Positions 43,759 to 49,981 of a stretch of 64,000 nt of DNA are shown piece after piece. Each line of letters begins with the position of its first letter. Position 1 is the first letter of the stretch. Source of the stretch: Sutterella faecalis (GTDB lineage: Bacteria; Pseudomonadota; Gammaproteobacteria; Burkholderiales; Burkholderiaceae_F). The notes under the pieces are model-generated. The model worked only from the letters and a program-made list of their open reading frames with translations, was not told the origin of the DNA and did not search any database. The translations under genes were made by a program, and so were the position numbers. Where the stretch lies: contig NZ_CP040882.1 of assembly GCF_006337085.1 (NCBI RefSeq), positions 1,550,001 through 1,614,000 of the forward strand. The letters are read 5' to 3'.

Positions 43759-44193
43759 TTATACGTTGGCGGCTTTTTCTTCCAATTTCGCCCGCATTTC
43801 GGCCGCGGTCGGATAGTTCGCCAATTTGCGGGCGCCCTGCGCTTTCAGCTCCTTAATGCACCTTTTCATGCGGGCGCAGTAATACCGGGCTTCCGCGATT
43901 CGGTCCGCCGCCGTCCTGCCGAGAAAATCCACGTGCAGGCACTGAGACTGGCCCGATTGACAGGGATTAGCGAACGCGCCATTACTCATCCCCGTGCCGG
44001 GCATCGAAAGCCGGGCAAGCGTATCGCCCTGCACCTCAAAGCAGAAATACCAGTCAAACAACCTGCCGGCCTCGGCATCGAACGGCGCATAAGGGAACAA
44101 CTCCCACACGGCGCGGACCAAATCCCTGCGCACCCGAATGGCTTCCTTGCGATAGTTCTTGCCCTTGCCGCGAATGCGCATGCTCTTAGTCAT
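43759..44193 (-). CDS. Unknown protein of the mobile element
   Basis: 144 residues, not recognised. The N-terminus is strongly basic (MTKSMRIRGKGKNYRKEAIRVRR). The middle contains WELFPYAPFDAEAGRLFDWYFCFEVQGD, and the C-terminus is helical (ARYYCARMKRCIKELKAQGARKLA). Four Cys residues are scattered without a zinc motif. Its ATG overlaps the stop of the preceding gene by 4 bases, so it is translationally coupled. Position before the primase gene suggests a replication or regulatory accessory role, but nothing in the sequence proves it. Confidence 0.75.
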   Translation of the reverse strand: MTKSMRIRGKGKNYRKEAIRVRRDLVRAVWELFPYAPFDAEAGRLFDWYFCFEVQGDTLARLSMPGTGMSNGAFANPCQSGQSQCLHVDFLGRTAADRIAEARYYCARMKRCIKELKAQGARKLANYPTAAEMRAKLEEKAANV

Positions 44194-44834
44194 AGCTCCT
44201 CCTCTTCATCATCAACATCACCCCATACAGCCGTAGCGCCATCAATTTCCGGGAGCGCTTCAGCCAGCTTTGACGCGAAGCGCGCAAGCTGGGCGAGATC
44301 GGCCGCAAGCTCATCGGCGCCGTCGGCGTCAACGTGAGCGGCGATAAGCCCCGCGCATGCGGCCTTGTTCGCCAGCACATCAGCAATGCCGCGAGCGAGT
44401 TCGATAGCCGGGTAAATCGCCATGTGATTCGTTTTCACATCGACGGGCGCAAGGCGCTCGCCCATGAGCTGGGCGGCCTCGGTGAGAGCTTTCACATCGG
44501 CCGAGGCTTTCCCGCGAATGGGCGCCGCCGGGGCCGAGGGGGCGCTGAGCGCGTTGGCATTCGCCCATGAGAGCAGATTGCGAACGTCATTCAGCAGGCG
44601 CAGATTCGAAGCGCAAAGCGACTGCAGAGACGCAATGCGCGTGAGCGGCGTAAACCCGGCATCGTCATCGTGCAGAGAATCCGCGGATTCTTCGAGCACG
44701 TCGGCAATCGAGGCCGAGAGGTCATCGGCGGCATCGGCGCATTCAGAGAGATAGGCGGCTGGGAGGTTCTTCACCTCGCTCATTTCCGTCGAAAGCAGGC
44801 GGGCGAATACCGAAACGGAGAAGGGCTTACGCAT
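44190..44834 (-). CDS. Unknown helical acidic protein of the mobile element
   Basis: 214 residues, not recognised. Ala-rich, mostly helical and acidic, with blocks LSECADAADDLSASIADVLEESADSLHDDDA and ADELAADLAQLARFASKLAEALPE, and a run of Asp/Glu at the end (DVDDEEEEL). It could be coiled-coil. It overlaps the previous gene by 8 bases and the next by 4, so it belongs to the same coupled operon. Codon use resembles that of the other element genes. No catalytic motif is visible. Confidence 0.75.
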   Translation of the reverse strand: MRKPFSVSVFARLLSTEMSEVKNLPAAYLSECADAADDLSASIADVLEESADSLHDDDAGFTPLTRIASLQSLCASNLRLLNDVRNLLSWANANALSAPSAPAAPIRGKASADVKALTEAAQLMGERLAPVDVKTNHMAIYPAIELARGIADVLANKAACAGLIAAHVDADGADELAADLAQLARFASKLAEALPEIDGATAVWGDVDDEEEEL

Positions 44835-45516
44835 GGCGCACCTCCTTCGAAGCGGCGGCGCGATTCGTTTCGGCCTGAGCGAGCTTCAGGAGCTCGGGAT
44901 TCACCTTGAAGATAGAGGGCAATTGGGCGCGCAAATCGTCACCGAGGTAACTGCCGAGCGGGCGAACGCCGCCAGCACGGCCGGTGAGACGATTGAAGAG
45001 ATTGAGGAATTTGCAAATTCCAAGGGTATAGGCGTGCGCGCACACGCCGGCGGCGTCATAAAGCGTCATGGCCGTGGCTCCTAAGGTTCGATTGTCGAAG
45101 CCGTTCGCCCCTGCTAAAGGGCGGGCGGCACCGTGCGGGTTAGCAGACCGTACCTTAGGAAACGGCAAGCCCGAAGGCTTCCCACACGGTGCGCCCATGA
45201 ATTCATTAGACGCAATGAGGCCGTGTTCGCGGATAGCGCTGTATGAGGCGACATTTTCTAAATTTTGAGAAAATGCCCCTGATGTTGGGACGAACGCTAA
45301 ATATTTAGCGAAAGGCCCCGTAAGGCCTGATGCATCCGGTAAGAAATTACCGAACGTCCCAAAAGAAACGCCGCGTGCGCGAGAAGCGCAGGGCGCGGCG
45401 GCTATCCGCCTAAGGTTCTGCGGCCTGCTAAAGCCGCGAGCGCTCTTGAAGCGCCTGCCGGTATTATGCCTCGAACTGCCGCGGCCGTGCGCGAAAACGG
45501 TGTTAGGGATACTCAT
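44827..45516 (-). CDS. Element ORF with two plausible starts (Ash-like region; 229 or 80 residues)
   Basis: The long form (229 residues) starts with an ATG that overlaps the AlpA stop by 4 bases. Its N-terminal 149 residues are of odd composition (many Ala, Pro, Gly, Arg and Asn; ANPHGAARPLAGANGFDNR), like the Ash ORFs of P4-type satellites. An internal ATG at 45067-45069 has a better site (TTAGGAG, 8 bases upstream) and starts an 80-residue, protein-like sequence, MTLYDAAGVCAHAYTLGICK. The 443 bases between the two starts hold a structured RNA candidate and palindromes, so they may be leader RNA rather than, or as well as, coding sequence. The function is unknown. Confidence 0.6.
   Translation of the reverse strand: MSIPNTVFAHGRGSSRHNTGRRFKSARGFSRPQNLRRIAAAPCASRARGVSFGTFGNFLPDASGLTGPFAKYLAFVPTSGAFSQNLENVASYSAIREHGLIASNEFMGAPCGKPSGLPFPKVRSANPHGAARPLAGANGFDNRTLGATAMTLYDAAGVCAHAYTLGICKFLNLFNRLTGRAGGVRPLGSYLGDDLRAQLPSIFKVNPELLKLAQAETNRAAASKEVRHA
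45128..45192 (-). ncRNA. Candidate structured RNA in the element's operon leader
   Basis: On the minus strand, GCACCGTGTGGG (45181-45192) pairs with CCCGCACGGTGC (45128-45139), 12 bp with one G-U. Inside it, AAGCC-TTCG-GGCTT forms a hairpin with a canonical C(UUCG)G loop (45167-45180) and CCGT / ACGG closes a second hairpin (about 45148-45165). The result is a compact three-way junction of 65 nt. The G-U pair and UUCG loop exist only on the minus strand, the operon strand. Its position behind alpA recalls the P4 immunity (CI) RNA, but no sequence match is claimed. Confidence 0.55.
45295..45310. promoter_or_regulatory. 16-bp palindrome, copy 1
   Basis: CGCTAAATATTTAGCG is perfectly palindromic. 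It shares the 12-bp core CTAAATATTTAG with the second palindrome at 47821-47836. It is probably an operator for an element-encoded regulator. Nearby hairpins CGGTAA / TTACCG (45337-45352) and CATTTTC / GAAAATG (45252-45275) add to the structure of this leader. Confidence 0.5.
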
Positions 45517-45773
45517 GCCGCGGCCCCCTGCTCTTCAATCCACGCCATCACGTCGGCGGAGCGCCATGCCGATACCGTCGGCGTGAGCTTCAGGCGCCCG
45601 GGGAAGCGGCCGGCATTGAGCATGCTATAAATCGTCGTTTTGCCGAGGCCGGTGAGTTCTTTCACGCGAGGCAGGCGGATAAGCCCCGGATATTCTTTCT
45701 TCAGTGCTTCGAGCCTTTCAGCATCAAGGCTGGGCGCCCAGCTAGGGGCGGTTTTCTTCTCTGTCTTCTTCAT
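45513..45773 (-). CDS. alpA: AlpA-family DNA-binding regulator / excisionase
   Basis: 86 residues. The winged-helix MerR-like block LIRLPRVKELTGLGKTTIYSMLNAGRFPGRLKLTPTVSAWRSADVMAWIEEQ is the AlpA (phage_AlpA) signature; the hydrophilic N-terminus (MKKTEKKTAPSWAPSLDAER) is an extension. AlpA proteins of P4 and CP4-57 activate the integrase and promote excision. It overlaps the neighbouring genes by 4 bases on both sides (ATGA junctions). In this element it may bind the palindromes or the TACCATCA arm sites. Confidence 0.9.
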   Translation of the reverse strand: MKKTEKKTAPSWAPSLDAERLEALKKEYPGLIRLPRVKELTGLGKTTIYSMLNAGRFPGRLKLTPTVSAWRSADVMAWIEEQGAAA

Positions 45774-46093
45774 TCTTCTTCCTCAATCGGTTGAGTTTTC
45801 AAGGCCGCATAGAGGGCGGGAAAGCGCCCGCCGTTCTCCTGCCACTGAAGGAGGAGCAACAACCCTATGTCATCGATCACATAAGAATCAAACTCACGGC
45901 CATCGGGCAGGCGAACGCGAGTGCGCTTGCAGTGCACATCACCGCCGGGCACCTGCCTCGAAAGCGAGTGAATCGTGCGCGTGAGTTTGTCGGCCCTGAG
46001 AGGAGTGCTGGCGGAGCCCAAGAGCACGCATAACTCGCGAACGGAGTAGCAACGCCCCTTAGGCGGCTTGCGTTGAAATGCCGTGTAGCTCAT
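45770..46093 (-). CDS. Unknown 107-residue protein of the mobile element
   Basis: 107 residues, not recognised. The sequence CYSVRELCVLLGSASTPLRADKLTRTIHSL looks like a helix-turn-helix, and DGREFDSYVIDDIGLLLLLQW may be a dimerisation segment. It could be a DNA-binding partner of AlpA. The ATG overlaps the stop of the small upstream ORF (ATGA, 46090-46093) and its stop overlaps the alpA start, so all three are coupled. Confidence 0.75.
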   Translation of the reverse strand: MSYTAFQRKPPKGRCYSVRELCVLLGSASTPLRADKLTRTIHSLSRQVPGGDVHCKRTRVRLPDGREFDSYVIDDIGLLLLLQWQENGGRFPALYAALKTQPIEEEE

Positions 46094-46233
46094 GCCAGCA
46101 CCTCGCCGGCAGAGGGCGCCGGGCTTGCCGCGGAGAGCTGGGAAGCCCAGTTACCCAAATCGGCTAAGCGCCAGCGCGTGAGCAACGCCTTTAATCGGCA
46201 AGTCGAATCGTTTGAAACGGCCTTATTTGCCAT
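46090..46233 (-). CDS. Small 47-residue ORF at the head of the element's operon
   Basis: Translation from the ATG at 46231-46233 gives MANKAVSNDSTCRLKALLTR, then WRLADLGNWASQLSAASPAP and SAGEVLA before a TGA. A Shine-Dalgarno (TAGGAG) lies 10 bases upstream, and the stop overlaps the start of the next gene as ATGA, the same junction used by most genes in this operon. Those two signs favour a real gene. No homology is recognised. It may be a coupling leader peptide or a small regulator. Confidence 0.6.
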   Translation of the reverse strand: MANKAVSNDSTCRLKALLTRWRLADLGNWASQLSAASPAPSAGEVLA

Positions 46234-46337
46234 TACTGAAACGCTCCTATATGAAGGGTTTTCGCTCTCGGGCGAACGCCTACGGCGCCGCCTGAGCTAT
46301 GAGGAACATTTCAGCGTGAAGAGGAAGAAAACTCACC

Positions 46338-46356
46338 CCGCAAATTCAATTTGCGG
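46338..46356. promoter_or_regulatory. 19-bp palindrome upstream of the small-ORF/alpA operon
   Basis: CCGCAAATT (46338-46346), one central base, AATTTGCGG (46348-46356): a perfect palindrome. It is located 18 bases beyond the stop of the 350-residue gene and about 105 bases upstream of the first operon ORF, so it can be an operator. As RNA it could form a 6-bp hairpin, but without a strong T-tract. Confidence 0.5.
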
Positions 46357-46373
46357 ACAGTGCTTTTCTTGAT

Positions 46374-47426
46374 TTACATGGAATATTTTGAATCGGCGAG
46401 GAGCTTTAAAAATTCTGTTCGCTGAGGGCACCGCTTTCCCTGCGCTCTCAGCATGGCAATTGCTTTTTCTAATGCATCCAAATTCGAGGCTGGAAGCCCC
46501 TGAAGCGATTCTCTTGCCTGCCGATACGCGCTCGCCGCCTCCTCGGGCGTTACGTTCATGAGCTTTTTTATCCCTCGGTTCTTCCGCTCCCGGGCGAGCG
46601 AGGCCGCTTGCGTGAATCCAACGCCTGCCGCGTCGGCGGCCTTCATGGCTTCTCGAACGGCCTGCCCGAGCTCCCGGATATATTCGACCGGCAGGCTAAT
46701 GCCCTCTGTGCTCCCGGCCTGCCTCAGTTGATAGCAGAGAAAGCGAAGGCCGTGGAGCCTACCCCATGAGAAGGCAAGCACATTAAAGGCCGCCTGCAGT
46801 TCGCGTTGAGTTTTCGCCGATTCTTTGAGCGCCTTATTCAAGGTGCGCTGATAGCCGGCCTCAAGCCTTTCCTTCTCCTCGGCTGGGGCGCTCCGCATTG
46901 CATCGAAGGCCTTCTCTACATCCTCGCGTTTCTTTCCGCCGCCCACAAAGCTCACGGGAATAGGAGGCGCCGAAGCGGCGAGCTCATCAGGCGCAAGCCA
47001 TAGAAGGGCCTCGGTTTGTGAATCCCCGGGCTTGCCGCCGGCGCCGTGGTCATAGCCGGGCACACGCGGCAATACAAAACCATAGTGCTCGCGCTCATCG
47101 GCGGGGAGCAAGAGCGCTTTGCGTGTGCGCTCTAAACACTCCTCCAGCTGAGCACAAAACTCGCGCAGGAGTGATTTCGCGTTTTCGTATTCGCTCTCGT
47201 CATCGAGGCCGCGTGCTTTCTCCGCCATCGTGAAGAATGCCGAAGCCGGATAGAACGACGCAAAAAAGCGAAGGTGCGTATTCAACAGCAAGGGCTCTAA
47301 CGCCCCGGCATGCTCGCACTCATCAAACCCACGGGAGCGCGGCGCGCTCTCCGCCGCGGGTGGAAGAAACGGAGAGTGCTCGTAATAAGGCAGGCGGGTA
47401 AACCACCGGGAATTTGTATCCTGCAT
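46374..47426 (-). CDS. Unknown 350-residue protein of the mobile element
   Basis: 350 residues, not recognised. The N-terminal half includes NTHLRFFASFYPASAFFTMAEKARGLDDESEYENAKSLL. The C-terminal half is helical and charged (EKERLEAGYQRTLNKALKESAKTQRELQAAFNVLAFSWGRLHGLRFLCYQL, then VTPEEAASAYRQARESLQGLP). No membrane segment, nuclease, kinase or toxin motif is visible. The first ATG lacks a clear ribosome site. It is the first minus-strand gene behind the repeat-rich region and is separated from the alpA operon by 140 bases including a palindrome. It could be element-specific cargo or a maintenance gene. Confidence 0.7.
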   Translation of the reverse strand: MQDTNSRWFTRLPYYEHSPFLPPAAESAPRSRGFDECEHAGALEPLLLNTHLRFFASFYPASAFFTMAEKARGLDDESEYENAKSLLREFCAQLEECLERTRKALLLPADEREHYGFVLPRVPGYDHGAGGKPGDSQTEALLWLAPDELAASAPPIPVSFVGGGKKREDVEKAFDAMRSAPAEEKERLEAGYQRTLNKALKESAKTQRELQAAFNVLAFSWGRLHGLRFLCYQLRQAGSTEGISLPVEYIRELGQAVREAMKAADAAGVGFTQAASLARERKNRGIKKLMNVTPEEAASAYRQARESLQGLPASNLDALEKAIAMLRAQGKRCPQRTEFLKLLADSKYSM

Positions 47427-47820
47427 TGGCGCTTTCGTTATGGCGCTCTCAACATTCGGAGCGCGCGAGGAGGCAGGGAAAGCGCGGCCTGCCTCCAGCC
47501 TTGCGGATAGCTACTCCGAAGGCCTGCGCACCTGTAAGGCTACAGCGAATCAACGCCGGGCGCCGGCAGTCTGGCGGTGCGCGTGTGTGCGGATAAAGGC
47601 CGCGTGTGTGAAGAGGAGCGCGGGTTACGCCCGGTGGTAGTGCTTTCCCTTCCGGGCATGTGCGCGCCCGATGCGCCTCGGCATCGCGAACGGCATTCAC
47701 CCCTAACGCTTTGCTCCTCTTTCGCGCGCGCTAAGTGTGCTTTCGCGCAATTCTGAGCGAAAGTCCATCGCCACCGCCTTCAGCCAGCTCATGCGCGCCA
47801 AGTAAATCTATTAAGTCATT

Positions 47821-47836
47821 TACTAAATATTTAGTA
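47821..47836. promoter_or_regulatory. 16-bp palindrome, copy 2
   Basis: TACTAAATATTTAGTA is a perfect palindrome with the same 12-bp core (CTAAATATTTAG) as the site at 45295-45310. It lies in the gene-poor region upstream of the 350-residue gene. Confidence 0.5.
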
Positions 47837-48335
47837 GGCGCTGAGGACCGGCCTTCTTTGATTCCACAAATCCGAGGAAGCATACCCATAAAGCATGATT
47901 TAAACCATGTAATCAATGCAACGTTAGGCGACGCCGGGTGTGCCGAACGTCCGAAGCGCGGCGGGGTATTAAGGCCGCGTGTGTGTGATTTAACCGGTTA
48001 TCCGGTAATCGAATCTGAATTTTTGGAAGCCTCCAAAAATTTTTGAGAAGGCCTTGCGACGCCGGAAAACACCCGCCCTTGAAGCTTCAGCCCGTTTTGA
48101 GGATTGCAAAAATCTTTCAGCCCCTGTCCTGCTGGCGCGGCGCGCGAGTTTTGGCCCCCGGGTAGTTCGAACACCCGCCGGCCGCCGGGGCTCAAACTCC
48201 TCAAAATAAGGAGTTTTGTTTCGATTTTCAGCCCTGCTCGCTACTCGGGCAGGGTTATCGACGGCGCAGGCCTGAATTGGGGCCCCCCGGGGGCCGGCCG
48301 CGCGCGTGACACATCAAGGCCGCGGGTGTGTGGGG

Positions 48336-48450
48336 GTGCGCCCACTGCGCCCGGCTTGCGCCCGGTTGTGCTCCCGGTAAGATAGATAGTAAGTAATTGA
48401 TTTTTATATTAATTAATGTATATCTCTACTACCGGGCGCAGTGGGAGCAC
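48336..48450. other. Right repeat cluster with AT-rich core (putative replication origin)
   Basis: GTGCGCCCACTGCGCCCGG (48336-48354), TGCGCCCGG (48357-48365) and GTGCTCCCGGTA (48368-48379) stand on one side. The inverted copy CTACCGGGCGCAGTGGGAGC (48429-48448, continuing AC) stands on the other. Between them is a 49-base segment of nearly pure A/T (48380-48428). GC-rich iterons flanking an AT-rich unwinding stretch are typical of a replication origin. The iterons recur at the far left end beside a DnaA box. Confidence 0.6.
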
Positions 48451-48469
48451 TAAAACACACCCCCTCGGC

Positions 48470-49786
48470 CTAAGCTTCATCGGGCCACTTGCCCTCCATG
48501 CAATATCGGCCCCATGCCTCCATGATGCGGCGTCGCTCTTCCGGGTAGGTGCCTCGGCTATAGGCGCCGTCATACTTTTTATCGGTTTTGTGGAGCATGC
48601 ACTGCTCAACGGCAATCGGATCAAAACGGCGGTTATTGCCGTGGGCATCGTCCTCAGCCCAAGTCCTGAAGGCCGCCCGCATGCCGTGAGGGGTAATCAC
48701 CCTATCTTTGCCGTAAAGTTTTGTCTGCACCGGATCAACCCATCCCACACCGTCGACGGCCTTGCGATCTCTATGCATGCTCTTGAGGCGCTGGGCCATC
48801 CCCTCCGGCGTGAGCGCCCCGCCGTTAGGCGAGGTGAATAGGTACTGGGCGCCTTCGATCCTCGGCAGGGTTTTAAGGAAATCGAGCGCGTATGAGGAAA
48901 GCATTACCTCGCGCAATGCGCGTCTATCCTTCACCTTGTCATTCTCTCGGCGTACCATCCACACGCCCTCCGCGGGGTCAATGTCTTCCGGCGCCGTATA
49001 TCTCACCGCTTTCGAGCGGCCTGCAGTGAAAATGCAAAACACAAGGGCCCGCGCCGTCGGGAGTTTTGATTGAAGGAGCTCCCTCATAAGTCTCGGCACC
49101 TCCTCCACTGCTACAGCCGGATGATTCTCCGTTTCTGCTTTAGGCGCATTCACGGTGCCTAATAGATCTGTCAAGGATTCGCCGGCAGGGTTTAGCCGGT
49201 TTTCTCTGTATCCCTTCTGAATGGCCCACGCCGCAATTTGCTTAATCGCCGTCCTGAGCTTTTTTGCCGTCTCGTCTTTCCCCTCCCTCCTTAGCGGCTC
49301 AATACACCTCAACACATCCATTTCGTTGAGCGTCGCGATAGGGATAGAGCCGATTACCGGGAGGACATTCTTTTTTAACCGCGGCTCCTCTCGGCGCCTC
49401 CAGCGCGGATTGCGCTTCTCTCGCTCCTCCTCCAAATCGTCAAACCACATGCCTGCCACCCGAGCGAAGGTAAGCCCTAAGCGTTCATCTTTCTCGGCCT
49501 TCGCAATGTCCGCCTTTCTGGCTTCTATGGGGTCAATGCCCTGCTCAATCGCCTTCAGGGCCGCGGTTGCTTTCTCTCGCGCCTCCTTCAGCGTCAATTC
49601 CGCATAGGAGCCTAGGCCGTAATCCCGGCGTTTCTTATCGGCCGCGGTATATCGGAGAATCCAGCTCCCGGAGCCCGAAGCATTCTTTTTGACATATAGC
49701 CCGCGAACACCGCCCACGTTGTGCAGGCGGCTATCACTGGGGAGGTTCTTTACCTGAAGGGCTGTGAGGTCGGCACCGCGTTTCAT
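48470..49786 (-). CDS. int: Tyrosine-type integrase (P4/prophage island family)
   Basis: 438 residues. An N-terminal DUF4102-type arm-binding domain (LTALQVKNLPSDSRLHNVGGVRGLYVKK, then GSWILRYTAADKKRRDYGLGSYAELTLKEAREKA) precedes a SAM-like core-binding domain and the catalytic domain. In the catalytic domain the first Arg lies in FTAGRSKAVRYTAPEDID, HGMRAAFRTWA is the H-x-x-R box, and the nucleophile Tyr is in AYSRGTYPEERRRIMEAWGRYC. These are the features of island integrases that use tRNA 3' ends. It lies beside tRNA-Thr, and its promoter region overlaps the right arm sites, suggesting autoregulation. It should catalyse insertion and, with AlpA, excision. Confidence 0.96.
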   Translation of the reverse strand: MKRGADLTALQVKNLPSDSRLHNVGGVRGLYVKKNASGSGSWILRYTAADKKRRDYGLGSYAELTLKEAREKATAALKAIEQGIDPIEARKADIAKAEKDERLGLTFARVAGMWFDDLEEEREKRNPRWRRREEPRLKKNVLPVIGSIPIATLNEMDVLRCIEPLRREGKDETAKKLRTAIKQIAAWAIQKGYRENRLNPAGESLTDLLGTVNAPKAETENHPAVAVEEVPRLMRELLQSKLPTARALVFCIFTAGRSKAVRYTAPEDIDPAEGVWMVRRENDKVKDRRALREVMLSSYALDFLKTLPRIEGAQYLFTSPNGGALTPEGMAQRLKSMHRDRKAVDGVGWVDPVQTKLYGKDRVITPHGMRAAFRTWAEDDAHGNNRRFDPIAVEQCMLHKTDKKYDGAYSRGTYPEERRRIMEAWGRYCMEGKWPDEA

Positions 49787-49803
49787 ATTTCACCCCGTTT
49801 TTA

Positions 49804-49852
49804 TGATGGTATGAACTTTAGGCTAAGTACTATACCATCATACATACCATCA
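49804..49852. repeat. Right integrase arm-type sites
   Basis: TACCATCA at 49833-49840 and 49845-49852 (12-bp step, direct) and inverted TGATGGTA at 49804-49811. They lie in the 180-base region between the integrase start and attR, so binding would also cover the integrase promoter. Confidence 0.7.
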
Positions 49853-49926
49853 ATAAAACGCGGCTAGAGGGGGTCTAAGGCGAACGACGGCGGGCGGTGT
49901 TTTGAGCTAAGTGCTTGAAATAAATT

Positions 49927-49957
49927 AAAAGCCCGAACTGTCACGGACAGTCCGGGC
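49927..49957 (-). terminator. Element-borne terminator behind tRNA-Thr
   Basis: On the minus strand GCCCGGACTG pairs with CAGTTCGGGC (about 49931-49957), followed by TTTTAATTT. It sits 10 bases inside the element from attR and so terminates the tRNA-Thr transcript in place of the native terminator displaced to 40001-40045. Confidence 0.75.
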
Positions 49958-49965
49958 CTATGAAT

Positions 49966-49981
49966 TGGTGCCGGAGAAGAG
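49966..49981. repeat. Right attachment site core
   Basis: TGGTGCCGGAGAAGAG, identical to 40056-40071; it forms the CCA end, acceptor strand and part of the T-arm of tRNA-Thr. Confidence 0.92.

Larger units (their letters stand above)
47427..48469. other. Repeat-rich, apparently gene-poor region of the element
   Basis: About 1.04 kb. Short open frames exist on both strands (47449-47700 and 47731-47916 minus; 47735-48046 and 48104-48385 plus), but none has a start with a good ribosome site or a recognisable product; the 61-codon frame ending at 47731 is the most protein-like. The region contains GGCCGCGTGTG-type repeats (47598, 47973, 48318), the palindrome TACTAAATATTTAGTA (47821-47836), a TTTTTGGA / TCCAAAAA hairpin (48020-48039) and the right repeat cluster at 48336-48450. 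Confidence 0.55.
40056..49981. mobile_element. Integrative satellite-like element in tRNA-Thr(CGT)
   Basis: A 9.9-kb segment bounded by the 16-bp direct repeat TGGTGCCGGAGAAGAG; the right copy is the 3' end of an intact tRNA-Thr gene. The integrase gene lies next to the tRNA. The cargo is one mostly overlapping minus-strand operon ending in a primase-helicase, plus a 350-residue unknown protein and about 1 kb of repeat-rich DNA. AlpA, integrase and primase-helicase are the usual core of P4-type satellites and mobilisable islands. There are no structural, packaging, conjugation or evident accessory genes. The identical repeats and intact tRNA suggest the element may still excise. Confidence 0.9.

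Noticed and set aside
46073..46372. 99-codon plus-strand ORF in the element
   Set aside because: It runs opposite the coupled 47-codon ORF and through the 19-bp palindrome; no ribosome site or family.
47735..48385. Plus-strand ORFs 47735-48046 and 48104-48385
   Set aside because: They lie in repeat-rich DNA with Pro/Gly/Arg-rich translation, opposite to the direction of all other element genes.
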